The notes beneath the pieces are model-generated. The model searched no databases. It was given only the letters and a program-made list of their open reading frames with translations, and had not been told where the DNA came from. DNA of 64,000 nucleotides from Amblyomma americanum (lineage: Eukaryota > Arthropoda > Arachnida > Ixodida > Ixodidae): positions 189,215,326 to 189,279,325 of the forward strand of contig NC_135497.1 in NCBI RefSeq assembly GCF_052857255.1, written 5' to 3'. A program made the position numbers and the translations under genes. Positions 1 through 10,529 of the stretch are shown piece by piece (the stretch's first letter is position 1; the number at the start of each line of letters is the position of its first letter).

Positions 1-1165
1 TTGACGGTGTGACGAATCACCATGCGCTTTGTTGGCTTTCCTCCTTGAAATACCCATCCGGGCGCCTTGCCAGGTTGGTTCTTGGTCTGCAGAAATATGA
101 TGTCCACATAGCCTATCTCTCCTGCCGCAAGCATCAAGACGCTGATCTCCTGTCCAACCGCCCACATTTAGCTGAGATCTCCCGCCTTTCAACCACTTAC
201 CCCTCAACGCCATCGCTTAACATCAGCGACATGCCCTCAGCGCTTCTTAGAAGCCCCTGGATCGCTTATTTTGTCGACTTTCCAACCCAATGGCTACGTC
301 TCAGTTACGTGCTCTTCACCCCCATGCTTCCCACTTCTCTATCGCCGCCACTACAGCTTAGGCGGCCTAAAAGGGTTGCTCGTTATTTCTCGCCACTTGC
401 ACACGCAGATATGCGCCTTTTTCCACGCTGACTCTCAGTGATGTCACGCGGTACTTTTCAAGATATACACGTGAATCCGGCTGCTCTAGTACTGGAGAGG
501 CATGTATACACTTTGGTCCTCAATTACGTCGGCTGATGCCTCGCCTGTCAACGTCGCAAGCCATCTCACCGTTCAGCTGGACAGGAGCAGCCTCTCCCTT
601 GCCCATCGCGTCCTTTCGACCGCGTCGGCAATGTTTTCTACAGCCCGCTTCCGTACAGTGCGGCCGACAACCGTTGGGCTATAGTGGCGATTGATCACCT
701 CGGGAGATATGCAGAAACGGTCACCCTTCAAGCTGCCACAGCGACAGACGTCGCGTCCTTCCTTTTGCAGCAGTTCGTCCTTCGTAACGGTGCCCCTCGT
801 GAATTGCTCAGTGATAGATTCCGCCTCTTCTTATCCCATATTTTAAAAGCCCTACTCACCCAGTGGAACATGACTCATCGAACCACCTGCGCCTATCATA
901 CGGAGTCCAACGGCCTCACCGAACGATTTAACCGCGACCTCGGGGACATGCGGTCTACATACGCCACTTCTGACCCCTAGATTTGAGATCTCGTCCTTGC
1001 TTGTGTGACTTACGCTTGCAGTGGTGCTAGGCGGTTCCAAAGACGGTTTCTCTCCTTTCTTTTTTCTTTACGGCCGTCAGCCGTCGGCTACAATAGATGC
1101 TATTCTCTCTTACCATCGAGACGCGACCGCCACGGCCGTTACTTCATCAGGTTCACTTATGGTCA
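1..1165 (+). pseudogene. Decayed Ty3/gypsy pol fragment (RNase H end and integrase)
   Basis: The left edge enters a Ty3/gypsy pol relic. Around 9-170 the frame reads like the end of an RNase H domain (HHALCWLSSLK, then the basic RKHQDADLLS segment). From 684 to about 980 it reads like the integrase core, with AIDHLGRYAE, LRNGAPRELLSDR and ESNGLTERFNRDLGDM, i.e. the second Asp and the Glu of the D,D-35-E triad. A further piece near 1021-1150 (FFFLYGRQPS) continues the integrase. The pieces lie in different frames separated by stops, so the copy is dead. The 5' part is outside the window and no LTR is visible. It is an unfixed relic 5' of the first visible CCP exon. Confidence 0.8.
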
Positions 1166-1700
1166 GCAGGCAAATACGCAAAAGCCAGAAGACGCGAACA
1201 TCGCAAATCTTTTCCTTCCTTATTATATATTATTTTCAAATAAACCGCTAAGAACAAATTCCTGCCGCGTCCTCCTGCGCAGCAGCTGGATGCCGCAGAG
1301 GACGCTGCCGTGGAGGCAGCGAGCTTCAACGGCACTTAACAGGCTGACACTAAAACCAACCACGAAGGATAGTACATTGTTGGAATTGGTGTTTGCAAAA
1401 GATGTTTGTAGTATCGGCTGCCTAAATTTTGTGGAAAACGTTATTGATTATATGCCTACTAAGTGCAGTGATAAATTTTGCATAGTGGTGGAGTATGTGC
1501 GCTGACACTGGAACTGTGTTCATAGCATGTATGAGGTATAGCCCACAGCACAGCCTGCAGTGCAGCGGCTGCCACCGCAGGGCCCTGTGCTGGATATGAA
1601 GATGACCCAGGAATCTTTTTGATGGGCCCCAAAAGTTGAAGGTGCCTAGAGTGTAATGTGGGTAGCGAAAACCCCTCATGATAGGACGGTCAATCAAGAT
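1166..1700. other. No recognised gene; possible decayed extension of the gypsy fragment
   Basis: The short open frames here have no motif I recognise. The first 100 bases may still be decayed integrase C-terminal sequence. Nothing else is supported. Confidence 0.3.
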
Positions 1701-2560
1701 CAGTAAAGATACATGAGCACAGAAATGACGCTAGGAAAGAAAAAAAGTGAACTTTTAACCTATATACACAAATAAGCAGGACGATAGAAGTCACTGTAAG
1801 TAGACAGAGATCAAGAAGCGTCTGATGAAAGAAGAAATTAGTATATACGTTTTTACAGAAGCACAGCTCTGAGATACGGCGGAACCGACAATCATACAAA
1901 ATTACGTCTTGGAACGGTACAACAGAAGTGCAGTATCAAGAAGGGTGCAGGAATATTCGTACTTGTTAGACAAGGCGAATGTTAGGGGCGGATAAAAGAC
2001 GCTTCTAAGGAATATTTACGGATTTATAGCATACACTGTTGCGTGAAAGACCATGTGGATGGGTAGTTTATTTCTGAAAAAGTAGAGAATGATGCAGAAC
2101 ATACAAAATTTCATGATCTGTTTAAGACAGAACATAGAGGAATTTAAATTAAAATGATAGATCATCTCGATAAGGCATGTGAATGCCCACTTTGAGGAAC
2201 TTCATGGGCACACAGACCACAACAGCGCACTACTTTTTTAACTATGCGAGCAACAAGACCTCGTTGTAGCTAATAAAGAAGGCAAATGTGGGGGGAACTA
2301 GTGTGGGAATCATGTAACGGACAGTCGAGCATCGACTGCAACATTTTCAGCGCACATACTATAAAAAATTATGAAAAATGAAAATAAATGAAGGCAGGCT
2401 GTACACAATAGGACTGACCATAAATGGCCTACCTTCTACTGGGGCAACGAAAGTAGTAGGCAAGAGTTATTTAGTCCCAATGACAAACTTTTCTCGCCTG
2501 TAAACAACTGGCGGACATTGCGGAACGGTTGGAGAAAGATGCAGCAGAATCCCCAACAGT
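1701..2560 (+). pseudogene. Decayed LINE endonuclease fragment
   Basis: Reading + strand across frameshifts near 2175-2300 gives pieces such as VNAHFEELHGHTDHNSALLF, then CEQQDLVVANKEGKC. These fit the 'GDxNAH...GxxLLxxCEQxDLVxxN' segment of the APE-type endonuclease of non-LTR retrotransposons. Many stops and frameshifts interrupt it, and no promoter or 3' tail could be placed. Identification rests on this motif block alone, so element limits are approximate and the family (CR1/RTE-like) is uncertain. Confidence 0.45.
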
Positions 2561-2620
2561 GACGGGCGGTGAGAACATATCGGCTTGATAGGAAATTGGA
2601 AAATGTAAAACAAAAGAATC

Positions 2621-2857
2621 TCCGCCACCCCTGCGGCTCAGTGGTTATGGCGCTCGGCTGCTGACCCGAAAGTCGCGGGTTCGGTCCCAGCCGCGGCGGT
2701 CGAATTTCGATGGAGGCGAAATTCTAGATGCCTGTGTACTGTGCGATATCAGTGCACTAGAAAGAACCCCAGATAGTCGAAATTTCAGGGGCCATTAACT
2801 ACGACGTCCGTCATAGCGTGAGTCACTTTGGAATGTTAAACTCCATAAACCATAAAA
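2621..2857 (+). mobile_element. tRNA-derived SINE (Ruka-like)
   Basis: A tRNA-like head contains an A box (ggctcagtggttatggcgc) and a B box (gcgggttcggtccc). It is followed by the family body (spend: ggaggcgaaattctag, tgtactgtgcgatatcag) and a tail of repeated cataaacc units. The same body recurs at least eight times in this window, which defines the family internally. It resembles the tick SINE Ruka by memory. Confidence 0.85.
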
Positions 2858-3480
2858 ACCCCTCCTGTAAATGCAGAAAAAACTACAAAGCTGGGGGAAA
2901 GCGTAAAATAAAGACGCAACTGAACTCGGGTGACGGGCACCGAGGGAGCACAGAGCGGCAAAAAGGTCCAGGTTGGGGCAGCAGGAGTTGGAATATGCTA
3001 TTATATCCTAGCCACGCCTGCAGGCATGCGTGCCTCTCACCTCGTCCTAGGGCACTGCAGTAGCGCGCCAAAGAACAAAATGGTATAATATGCAACACCT
3101 CTCCTTCTCCTTCTTTAACTTGATAAAAAGAAAAGAACGAGACACTGCTTTAGACCGCCCCGCTGCAGGTTAACGGTAGCGACGTCATCCACTTCAAGCA
3201 GGACCTTTTTACAACACATGTTCCTACCACACCGCGTTGTGGCGTTGTCTGCACGGGTTGAAAAGTCGGTGTACCAGCTCTGCAATATAAGGCCATGCAC
3301 AGCACTGACTGAAGTTTTATGGTAGACGCGGCGGCTTCTTGGACAGGATGATGAATGCTCGAAAAAACCTTGCACCACAGAGAGCACCACCTGCTCTAAT
3401 CAATAGTTATGGTAATATAGTTCATGCTTACAATCGTATAAATATACCTTAGTAACCGAAACCTGTATGTATGCGAAGAA
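2858..3480. other. No recognised feature
   Basis: Short open frames on both strands show no domain, splice pattern or repeat that I recognise. Confidence 0.4.
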
Positions 3481-3504
3481 CTGATGTGTCGACCAGAAAA
3501 TACT

Positions 3505-3612
3505 CGGAACGGGAAACCTCAGGACTGCATCCTTGGGACGCTCCTCTTTCTGCTTCGCATTAACGACATCTGCGATGCTTTAAACACGAAAAAATTCTTG
3601 TATAAGTAAATG
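3505..3612 (+). pseudogene. LINE reverse-transcriptase shred
   Basis: The + frame reads GKPQDCILGTLLFLLRIND, matching the RT motif of non-LTR elements usually written GVPQGSILGPLLFLLYIND. It stops soon afterwards. Only this short motif block survives, so it is a relic of unknown LINE family, perhaps part of the same decayed LINE as the endonuclease fragment upstream. Confidence 0.55.
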
Positions 3613-3754
3613 ATGTAAGCGTTTTTTTTGCACGCCAAAATTTAACTCAGGTAGGGACGGACGCAAATATAAAGGACGTACTGAAAGTAATGTTCATCAA
3701 GTTTTTTAGTCAAATGTTTATGGAATCCCCCAATTTGAAGTAGATTTGCAATAA

Positions 3755-4087
3755 GGGAGTAATTACTCATTGGTATCCACCCAAACGCGCCCATACGGCT
3801 TCAAAGAAAATGTGTACAGTTTTCTCAGAAGCTTCGCAGTTGAAGAAAAATTCGTCCTGGTCTGGGGTTTGAACCCGGGGCCACCGCTACACCGGAGCAG
3901 TCGCTCTACCAACTTAGCTAACATTGACGGCACGGTCATGGTAGGGCGAGCGGATTGATCGATAACTCGAGGTGGACAAGTGTTGGTCAAATATTTAGAG
4001 TAATCCCCCCAGGTGAAGTAGACTTGTAATAAGGGAGTAGTAGCCGTATGGCTGGGCTTGGGTGGATGCCGATGAGTAATTACTCCC
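3755..4087. repeat. 333-bp element with 45-bp inverted ends enclosing a tRNA-like sequence
   Basis: Positions 3755-3799 and 4043-4087 are inverted copies of one another (about 45 bp each, beginning gggagtaattactca), differing at a few sites. Between them lies a minus-strand tRNA-like sequence. Just outside and inside are diverged direct repeats (3710-3762 and 3986-4039, sharing gtagacttg/gtagatttg and aataagggagta). The arrangement resembles a MITE or a composite of tRNA-SINE fragments. No clear target duplication was found. Confidence 0.65.
3855..3935 (-). other. tRNA-like sequence (pol III A and B boxes)
   Basis: On the minus strand an A-box-like D arm (TTAGCTAAGTTGGTAGAGC) is followed about 35 bases later by a B-box-like T arm (CCGGGTTCAAACCCC). 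The acceptor stem does not pair well and the 3' side runs into non-tRNA sequence, so I read it as a tRNA-derived repeat head, not a working tRNA gene. Confidence 0.55.
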
Positions 4088-4161
4088 TCATAACAATTTT
4101 GTTTGTGCGGAAGTCTAAAAGCACTCAAGCATTGGTGTTTTGTGGCACGTAGCGCCATCGC

Positions 4162-5340
4162 TTGCGGAATCATGAGATGTCATTTGGCATCAACAGGTTA
4201 CGTCATCTATGCATTAGTACGCTAAACAAAGCGGCAGTCCACGACATCTCGTTCTGTGAACGTGTGGTGACAGAATGTTTCGCCAAAGAGGAAAGAGAAG
4301 CCATAGAAATTCATGAAACACTTCAGCTTGCCTGTGAGGGACGCGTGCACGGCTGGAAAAAAGGCCGAAGATGTGTCAGACATCTTAAAGACGGCCATGC
4401 GAGCATCAAAGGCCAATCTCAGAGTCGCGCTGTCAGGAGGTCGCGACGGCAGCCAACAGACCGTCCAGGACCTCATCAAGACGGGCGAGTAACAATAGAT
4501 GTAATAGAGAAAATGCTTAAAATAGGGCACGGTTTCATTCTCGAGATGGTTGATGCCTTCGGTTACGAAAAGCTTTGTGCCCGCTGGGTTCCGCGAATAT
4601 TGCCCACGGACCACAAATTTCAGTGCAAAACCGTCATTTCAGAACTGCTCCAACAATATCGAAAAGAAGGAGACGATCTTTTGCATTGCACTGTGGAAGG
4701 TGACGAAAGTCAGTTTCACTACTTTCAGCGTGAAATGAAACGGCAGAGCAAGGAATGACACCATTGAAATTCTCAGGCAACACGGTAGCAGAAACTGTGG
4801 CGTCAGGAGCCAAAGACGTGGACACTCTTTTCTGGAACAAAGAAGGACTGCTTTTGGTTGATTTTCTTGAACTTTGGCGTATAATAAATTCCACTCGATA
4901 CGTCGAAACGATACGTCGATACGTCGCAATGGGCAATAAGCGACCTGAAAAACAGTGATCTTGAAGCACACTGCTCGGTTAACAGTGGAGAAATTGACAG
5001 AATAGAATGACAAGTTCTTCTACACCAGCCTCACAGTCCGATTTGGTTCTTCCGAACTTCTATAGAAATCTATGCAGATCTCTGCAATCTATAAAAATAT
5101 TTGAGGTAAAAAATTTGAGCCCAGAGAAACGAGGCGAAAGCGGCTATCCGTGCAGCGATGTGCCTCTGTCTCTGCAAGGCTGGAGTGTGCGTCCCGTTGA
5201 GTCTTCATCCGCATCCTTTACACTATTTTGAGCAGGCTGGAACGAAGTTTCATCGGAGGGGCATTTTCAAGCTTCCCAATCTGTGGGGAAAGTGTGTGCT
5301 TAGGAATGGGGACTATGTGGAAAATAAACACATATCTTAA
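4162..5340 (+). pseudogene. mariner-type transposase pseudogene
   Basis: The frame from 4162 shows an N-terminal region like the mariner HTH block (KEEREAIEIHETLQLACEG), then VTIDVIEKMLKIGHG and CARWVPRILPTDHK, then the first catalytic region EGDESQFHYFQREMKRQSKE. After a frameshift near 4755 the second catalytic region reads TLFWNKEGLLLVDFL, with Asn where the D,D34D family has Asp. The C-terminal block RNGDYVEN near 5300 fits the end of mariner transposases. Frameshifts, stops and the lost Asp make it inactive. Terminal inverted repeats were not located. A frame on the opposite strand is a shadow. Confidence 0.85.
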
Positions 5341-5942
5341 ACATAATGTGACGGGTTTTTTTTTTCAATAAAGTGCAATCAGGCATATCATTGCTCAACC
5401 ATTATTTCATTCAAACAACTTCCGCTCTTTCCAGTGTAAAGGTGGCCGCATGACAATGGAAGGCAGTAAACAATCTCCGCTGTCTCAGAAGAAAGTTAAA
5501 TTGGGCAGGCTGTGCTGCCCGCGCACGCTGCAAAATAGGATGAGGGATAGATATCGCAAACCAGAGAAATAGAAGATGCGTAAGCATCCCTTCAGTCATT
5601 CTCGAAACCAGAGAGATAAAGTTTAATTTCAAGAATGGCACGTCTTGAGACGAAGCCGTAATTCTAGAGCAGTCTCATCTGCGATGGGCATCTTCAAGTG
5701 AGCATATATAGATACGGAAACCAACAAACTTAAAACCGGGTAATAGTAGCGTTCTGTCTTTTGTTGTTTTTCGTGCTTTATTTTCGCGTTTACTCCCGCA
5801 GCAAAGCCTTCAATTCATGTAAATAGTGAGTTGGGTGCCTTTTCCCTTTATAGTGCGTGTCTTCTGTAGGCTCGGAAAACATTATTTTCGGAGCAACAAT
5901 TTAGTACTCTCTAGCTGACGGACATCTTTAGGTGCTATTCAG
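5341..5942. other. Unassigned sequence 5' of CCP exon 1
   Basis: No gene is recognised. The last ~40 bases (CTGAC near 5915 and a moderate pyrimidine run before 5942) could serve as branch point and acceptor for the CCP exon. Confidence 0.35.
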
Positions 5943-6170
5943 TTTTTGTGTTCAGTGATAACGCAATCTCCATTTCTTGGTCTTGTTTTCCCTCCCAGCT
6001 TACCTATTGGACCACTGAAGTTCTGCCCGGTGCAGAAGTGACTGATGGGGACCAAAACCTCTTTGTGAAGTGCAGACAAGGGTATCATTTATTAAACACC
6101 AGAGAACCGGAGACTCAAGTCCTCTGCAAAAGTGGTGCATGGCAGCCACCACCACCTTGGTGCGCTGAAG
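5943..6170 (+). CDS. CCP/sushi exon 1 of a multi-CCP host gene
   Basis: The exon encodes a complement-control-protein module: Cys in SWSCFPSQL, then LFVKCRQGYHLL, TQVLCKSGAWQ and PPPPWCAE, i.e. the four spaced cysteines with GY and the GxW segment before the last. CCP modules are about 60-residue extracellular binding units. The donor at 6171 is gtgagt. The acceptor is ambiguous. With AG at 5941-5942 the exon is 228 nt, phase 1/1 like the other three, and includes the first Cys. AG at 5997-5998 has a stronger pyrimidine tract but gives phase 0 and loses that Cys. I prefer the first on phase grounds. The final 'g' plus 'at' of the next exon would give Asp. The gene's 5' exons are outside the window. 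Confidence 0.8.
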
Positions 6171-6262
6171 GTGAGTCATTTCGTTTAAACAAAAACTACA
6201 CTACCATAACCCTTCTTTACTTTTACTGGTCACGAAGATTCATCGTAACGCTGTGGGAACTA

Positions 6263-6833
6263 CCGTATTCGCTCGATTCTAAGCACCCGTTTTCTTTTTC
6301 ACGATCGCGATGCCCAAAGGAAGCGGGGGGGGGGGGGGGGGGGTGCTTAGCTTTGAAAAATTTTAAATGACCCCTCCTCCCCCGCTCCTGTGGCAGGATC
6401 GGACTGCGGCTGCTCTGTGGCTGCCATTGTCTTTAGAAAACGTGATTACTGTTCGCTTGAGCTTTAACATGTTGGCAGCCTTCTTCGAACTCATGCCGGC
6501 TCCCATTAGGGCTGCCAAACAACTGACACCAAACAAAGCAACGGGCGTCCGTGACACCTAATCCTGCCGAGCGCCACCAATACCAGGCCTACGTCACAAT
6601 GAACCAATAGCGTTATGGGGGTCACTGGTAATGCGCTTTTGGCCAGTTTTTGGCGTTCTGTGCCATCATCTTTCGCGTGGTGTCGGACGGCTGCAACACA
6701 ATAAGCTGGAGGTGGCGCCAGGGACGTCTCGCCGCTTAGATTCGCGTACGACCTTTTTTTTTTAGAATATTTTTAATGATGGGTGGGTGCTTAAAATCGT
6801 GGGGGGGGGGGGCTTAAAACCTTGAAAATACGG
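6263..6833. mobile_element. Tc1/mariner-type MITE with TA target duplication
   Basis: The ends ccgtattcgctcgattctaa (6263) and, in reverse complement, ccgtattttcaaggttttaa (from 6833) are imperfect terminal inverted repeats, each followed by a 'taagcaccc'-type block. TA dinucleotides flank both ends (6261-6262, 6834-6835), which fits Tc1/mariner-superfamily insertion. There is no transposase. It contains 19-G (6325-6343) and 12-G (6801-6812) runs. Confidence 0.65.
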
Positions 6834-6835
6834 TA

Positions 6836-7675
6836 TGTACTACATTGCCTGGGGCAACCGCGAAGCGGAGCTTGGTGCCGTCTAAAGGCGCCGCTATCAT
6901 CAATGACTGTTATCGTGACAGATGGGCAAATAGGTTTTGCCCTTCGTGCTGCATGTTGCGACTAGTATGCTGTGTGCGTGTGCAAAGTAGGATGCCGAAG
7001 ACCTACTCTGTAGTGCCCGGCTGCCTTTCCGGATGCAGAGGAGCGCTGTTAAAGGTGTTCTTGCCTAGTGGCATCGAATAGCGAGGGTAGTTGAAGCGGG
7101 CCAAACCGCGCAGTTAAAAGGGAACTTTACATCTCCCCGCATGTACGCGTTTGTGGAACACATTAAAACATCGGTGACATCGTTCGTGTTGATGAATGGG
7201 TCATTCAAGGTCCTGTTGTCGCGTCGCAGCGCCAGATACTTAAGCTCAAACCGGACACCATATCGAGCTCCTCGATGGTATCCTGACATAATTTTCCAAA
7301 TCTAAATCTATCAGTGCGAAAACACTATTCCAATCGGGTAAACCCCGAGAAAGATCTTGCGTTGTTTGTGGGTTTGTGCCAAGTGGAATAAATGAATAAA
7401 AATAAATCAAATAACTATCCGCAGTGGGGCAAACAGACCATCTTCGATGGCCATTGTACGAGAGCACTAGTGTCTCGCCGCAGCCGAACACGCCTCATGT
7501 TAAACTGCAACACACTGTCGCGCGCGCTGTTCATTGAACATCGTCTTCATCAACTAAACTGCTATCGAACTGATAATCGTGATTAGAGCTATGGGGTGGT
7601 AGTGACAGAGAGATGTGCGCTGCATGCACGGGAGCAGTACAAGAGCAATACGCATTGGCGTTGAGAACACTTATG
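6836..7675 (+). pseudogene. THAP-like DNA-binding relic, copy 1
   Basis: A frame from 6992 begins MPKTYSVVPGCLSGCRGALL, like the start of a THAP zinc-finger (C2CH) domain. Downstream, in shifted frames, KRAKP-like and then GDIVRVDEWVIQG and LKLKPDT segments follow, like the end of a THAP domain. The first zinc Cys appears to be Ser. Stops and frameshifts split it. THAP domains bind DNA in P-element transposases and host regulators. The copy is contiguous with the right end of the adjacent MITE, and the same junction recurs near 34286, so the two probably moved or were copied together. No transposase catalytic region is visible. Confidence 0.5.
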
Positions 7676-8476
7676 CAGCAATACCGCACTGGAGCATAGG
7701 CCGCCAGCGTACATTGGGTAAATTGGCATTGACGATCAAAAAGTGGAAGATGAGCAAAACTGGCACTCTGGGTCAGTGGACACCTCAATCGCGCTTTTGG
7801 GTTCATGGCGGTGGTGTCCACCAGCAAAAAAAAAATATGCTTTTGCACAATATTTCGTCCTTAGCAATGCTACACCGCCACCTATTTTTATTTGGCCGAT
7901 AACAGCGCAAACGTTCAAAACATCCAAAAAGACCGACCATTGCACAACAAGGAAGCGAATACTATGCCGTTCTTTCTCACGAGCCTCTCCGGCGCAGCTG
8001 CTGGTTCCAAAGATTTTGCGAATGAAGGGCTGCCGCAACCCCGCACATGAAGGGGAAGCACTGACTGGCACGAATTTTGTAACAGAGTACGCACGTGTCC
8101 TTTATAAACCGGGCCGAGCGTTGCTGCACATGTATCTCACACGAGCAGAGAGCAAACCCGCATCGAACAGCAGCAAGAATTGTAAGAAAGGTTGAGGATG
8201 AAGTGACAGCTGATGGCAAGGCTGGGCTCTTGATATAAACTATAGAAGAGTATTCTACGAGAACGTAAAAATTCCTAAACAGGAAACGAGAGCGCTAGGC
8301 CCACAAACGTAATGAAGTGCCGAAAGGGAGACGCCATCAGAGATGATGGGTGCGGTGAAATACATCTATTGGCATATAATGACCTAGGAGCAGGGAAGAA
8401 AGTGTCGCCCCAAATTTTTGTTTCATAACCTGCATGTTCTGATTAAATACCTCTGTACATTCAATATTAGTTTTAG
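7676..8476. other. Unassigned; contains a short motif repeated near 59.2 kb
   Basis: No gene is recognised. A block around 7770-7815 (acctcaatcgcgcttttggg and a following tcatggcggtgg) recurs in diverged form near 59168 and 59298, suggesting an uncharacterised dispersed repeat. A + strand frame at 7743-8195 has no recognisable domain. Confidence 0.35.
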
Positions 8477-8611
8477 GTCGCCGAGGTGGCTCAGTGTTTA
8501 TGGCGCTCGGCTGCTGACCCGAAAGACGAGGGTTCGGTCTCGGCCGCTGCAATTGCATTTCAATGGAGGCAAAATAACCAAACCATAAACCAAAGCATAA
8601 ACCAAACTAAT
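8477..8611 (+). mobile_element. Internally deleted SINE, left half of an inverted pair
   Basis: The tRNA-like head (gaggtggctcagtgtttatg, B box gagggttcggtctc) and the first body bases are followed directly by the aaccataaacc tail, so the middle of the SINE is missing. It abuts a full-length copy in the opposite orientation. A shared tagttttag lies outside both copies (8468-8476 and 8825-8833). Confidence 0.75.
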
Positions 8612-8623
8612 ATTCAGATTTGG

Positions 8624-8816
8624 CTTATGAGGTTTAACGTCCCAAAGACCACGTTAAATAACCCCACCAGGGGTTCTTTAACGTGGACTGACCCCGCACA
8701 GTACACGGGCCTCTAGAATTTCGCCTCCATCCAAATTCGATCGCAGCGGCTGAGATCGAAAGCTCGTCTTTCGGGTCAGCAGCCGAGCGCCATAACCGCT
8801 ATGCCGCCGCGGCGGC
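8624..8816 (-). mobile_element. SINE, right half of an inverted pair
   Basis: The reverse complement of the family body is clear: gaggtttaacgtcccaaag, ggttctttaacgtggactga and acagtacacgggcctctaga, ending in the head gccgccgcggcgg. Transcripts across both copies could fold into a hairpin. Confidence 0.85.
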
Positions 8817-9639
8817 TCTAAATAATAGTTTTAGGCATGGACATTTTGCAGACATGGGATTTCGGATGGCATCTTGCATTTACTATGTTGTAACTCGTGT
8901 ATGAGGCGAAATAAATTGATTGATAATTCATTGCTGCCGTATTTGTAACTACCTACATCGTGAAACTAAAGACGCAAGCCTTTCATGAGACGCTCGGGTG
9001 CTTCAGGTCAGCTGGAAATTTTTCTTTTTTTTTTGGCGCTTTTGAATTGCTTCGCGTACCATTTCCCGTGCGATGGCCCCCATACAAAATGTGGTCGCAA
9101 AGCATTCCCTTACTCGAGACGGAGCGTACACTAATAAACCATGAAGATTCGACCGTGTTTAGAGACGAAAAGCGCGGCATGTGCTTTCACGGCGGTTTTA
9201 TGCGAGACGTTTGCATACATGGTCACGTGCCCAGTAGTTAGCTGCGTCGCCAGGATGGAGCAGCATTTTCACCCGCGGCTATCTGACAGCAGCTTCATTT
9301 TTGCACTATTTCTCGAGAACGCTTCCCCTTCGGATTCTCAAAGGGAAGAGCGGTGCGAGAGGCACAACTCAGCTATCTGACGCAGTGTTTCCGCCTAGAC
9401 CGCTGCCATTTCGAGTTGAACTCGCACGTACGATTGTCAGCTATAGCTAAATCGCACAATGTGCAATGGACGCCAGAAAAAAAAATTATGCATCCACAGC
9501 ACCGCACCGCAGAAATAGCATCCGTTTTTTTGTTGCCAAAAGATTTTCCCCAAGATATAATTTTGCTGTTAAGTTCCGTAAATACTGTTGCACACTAATG
9601 GCACGCACATAATCTCGATCGAAAAATGTCATAAACTAT
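8817..9639. other. Unassigned sequence
   Basis: The frames at 8960-9241 and 9141-9380 have no recognised domain. An aataaattgattgata segment near 8910 looks like a weak LINE or SINE tail remnant. Confidence 0.3.
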
Positions 9640-10529
9640 CTAAGCTGCGATGTGCACCGTAAAGCGCTGTGTCATCTATCGCCCAATAGTCAACCAGTCC
9701 GACATTACCATCCTCCAAGAAGACCTGCTACGCGTACAAGAGTGGTGTAAAACCTGGCTAATGTCATTAAATTCTTCTAAAACTCCCCTTCTTTCATTCC
9801 ACCGCCGGCGCAACCACCAGGATGCAATTTATAGAATTAACAACCTTCCCATTAAATCAGTAGATTCTTATAAATATCTCGGTATTCATTTCAGTAAAAA
9901 TCTAACCTGGTCGCAACACGTTAACCATGTAACAAATTCAGTTAATCAAAATTTAGGGTACCTGCGCCGTAACCTTGCCTTAGCACCGCGTTCCATAAAA
10001 TTCCTTGCTTACTTAACATTTGTACGGTCGAAATTGGAGTTTTCATGCTCCGCCTATGATCCTAACTTTGCTAACGTGATTGACACACTCGAATCAGTCC
10101 AAAATCGCGCTGCAAGATTTTTGTTCCAATTTTGCATACCACACTAGCGTTTCCGCACTAAAGTCTCCGCTTAATCTCCCCACATTGGAATGTCGTCGCA
10201 AGGTCACCCATCTTTACTTATATCATAAATTTTTCCATACCTTTAATCACGAAGTAATTCCTCTCACACGCGCTCATCGTATTTCCCGTAATTGTCACCC
10301 TAACGCCGTCTACCCTGTGAAAGCCCGCACCGAAACATATCACCAGTCTTTTTTCCTGAAAACAGCCCGAAACTGGAATGACCTTCCATCCGAAGTGGCA
10401 ATTATCCTCGACTACAGCAGGTTCAAAACCGCCCTCGAACATCATCTGTATTCATACTAATTGTCTTCTCAGCCCACCTCTCATGTAATGTCGCTTGTGG
10501 ACCTTTGAGGAACAAATAAATAAATAAAT
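9640..10529 (+). pseudogene. CR1/L2-like LINE 3' end (RT C-terminus and tail)
   Basis: The frame from 9650 carries the late RT and thumb region of a non-LTR element: LQEDLLRVQEWCKTWLMSLN, SYKYLGIHFSKNLTWSQH, RSKLEFSCSAYDP and LESVQNRAARF. After a frameshift near 10140 it continues with SALKSPLNLPTLECRRK and FFLKTARNWNDLPSEV, the usual C-terminus. The element ends with an aaataaataaataaa tail at about 10513-10528. It is a 5'-truncated insertion, as is usual for LINEs, and lacks the endonuclease and the RT catalytic motif. Similar but non-identical 3' ends lie at 49060-49990 (+) and 50424-51624 (-). Confidence 0.88.

Noticed and set aside
4222..5013. Minus-strand frames of 111-130 codons
   Set aside because: They are shadows of the + strand mariner transposase relic.
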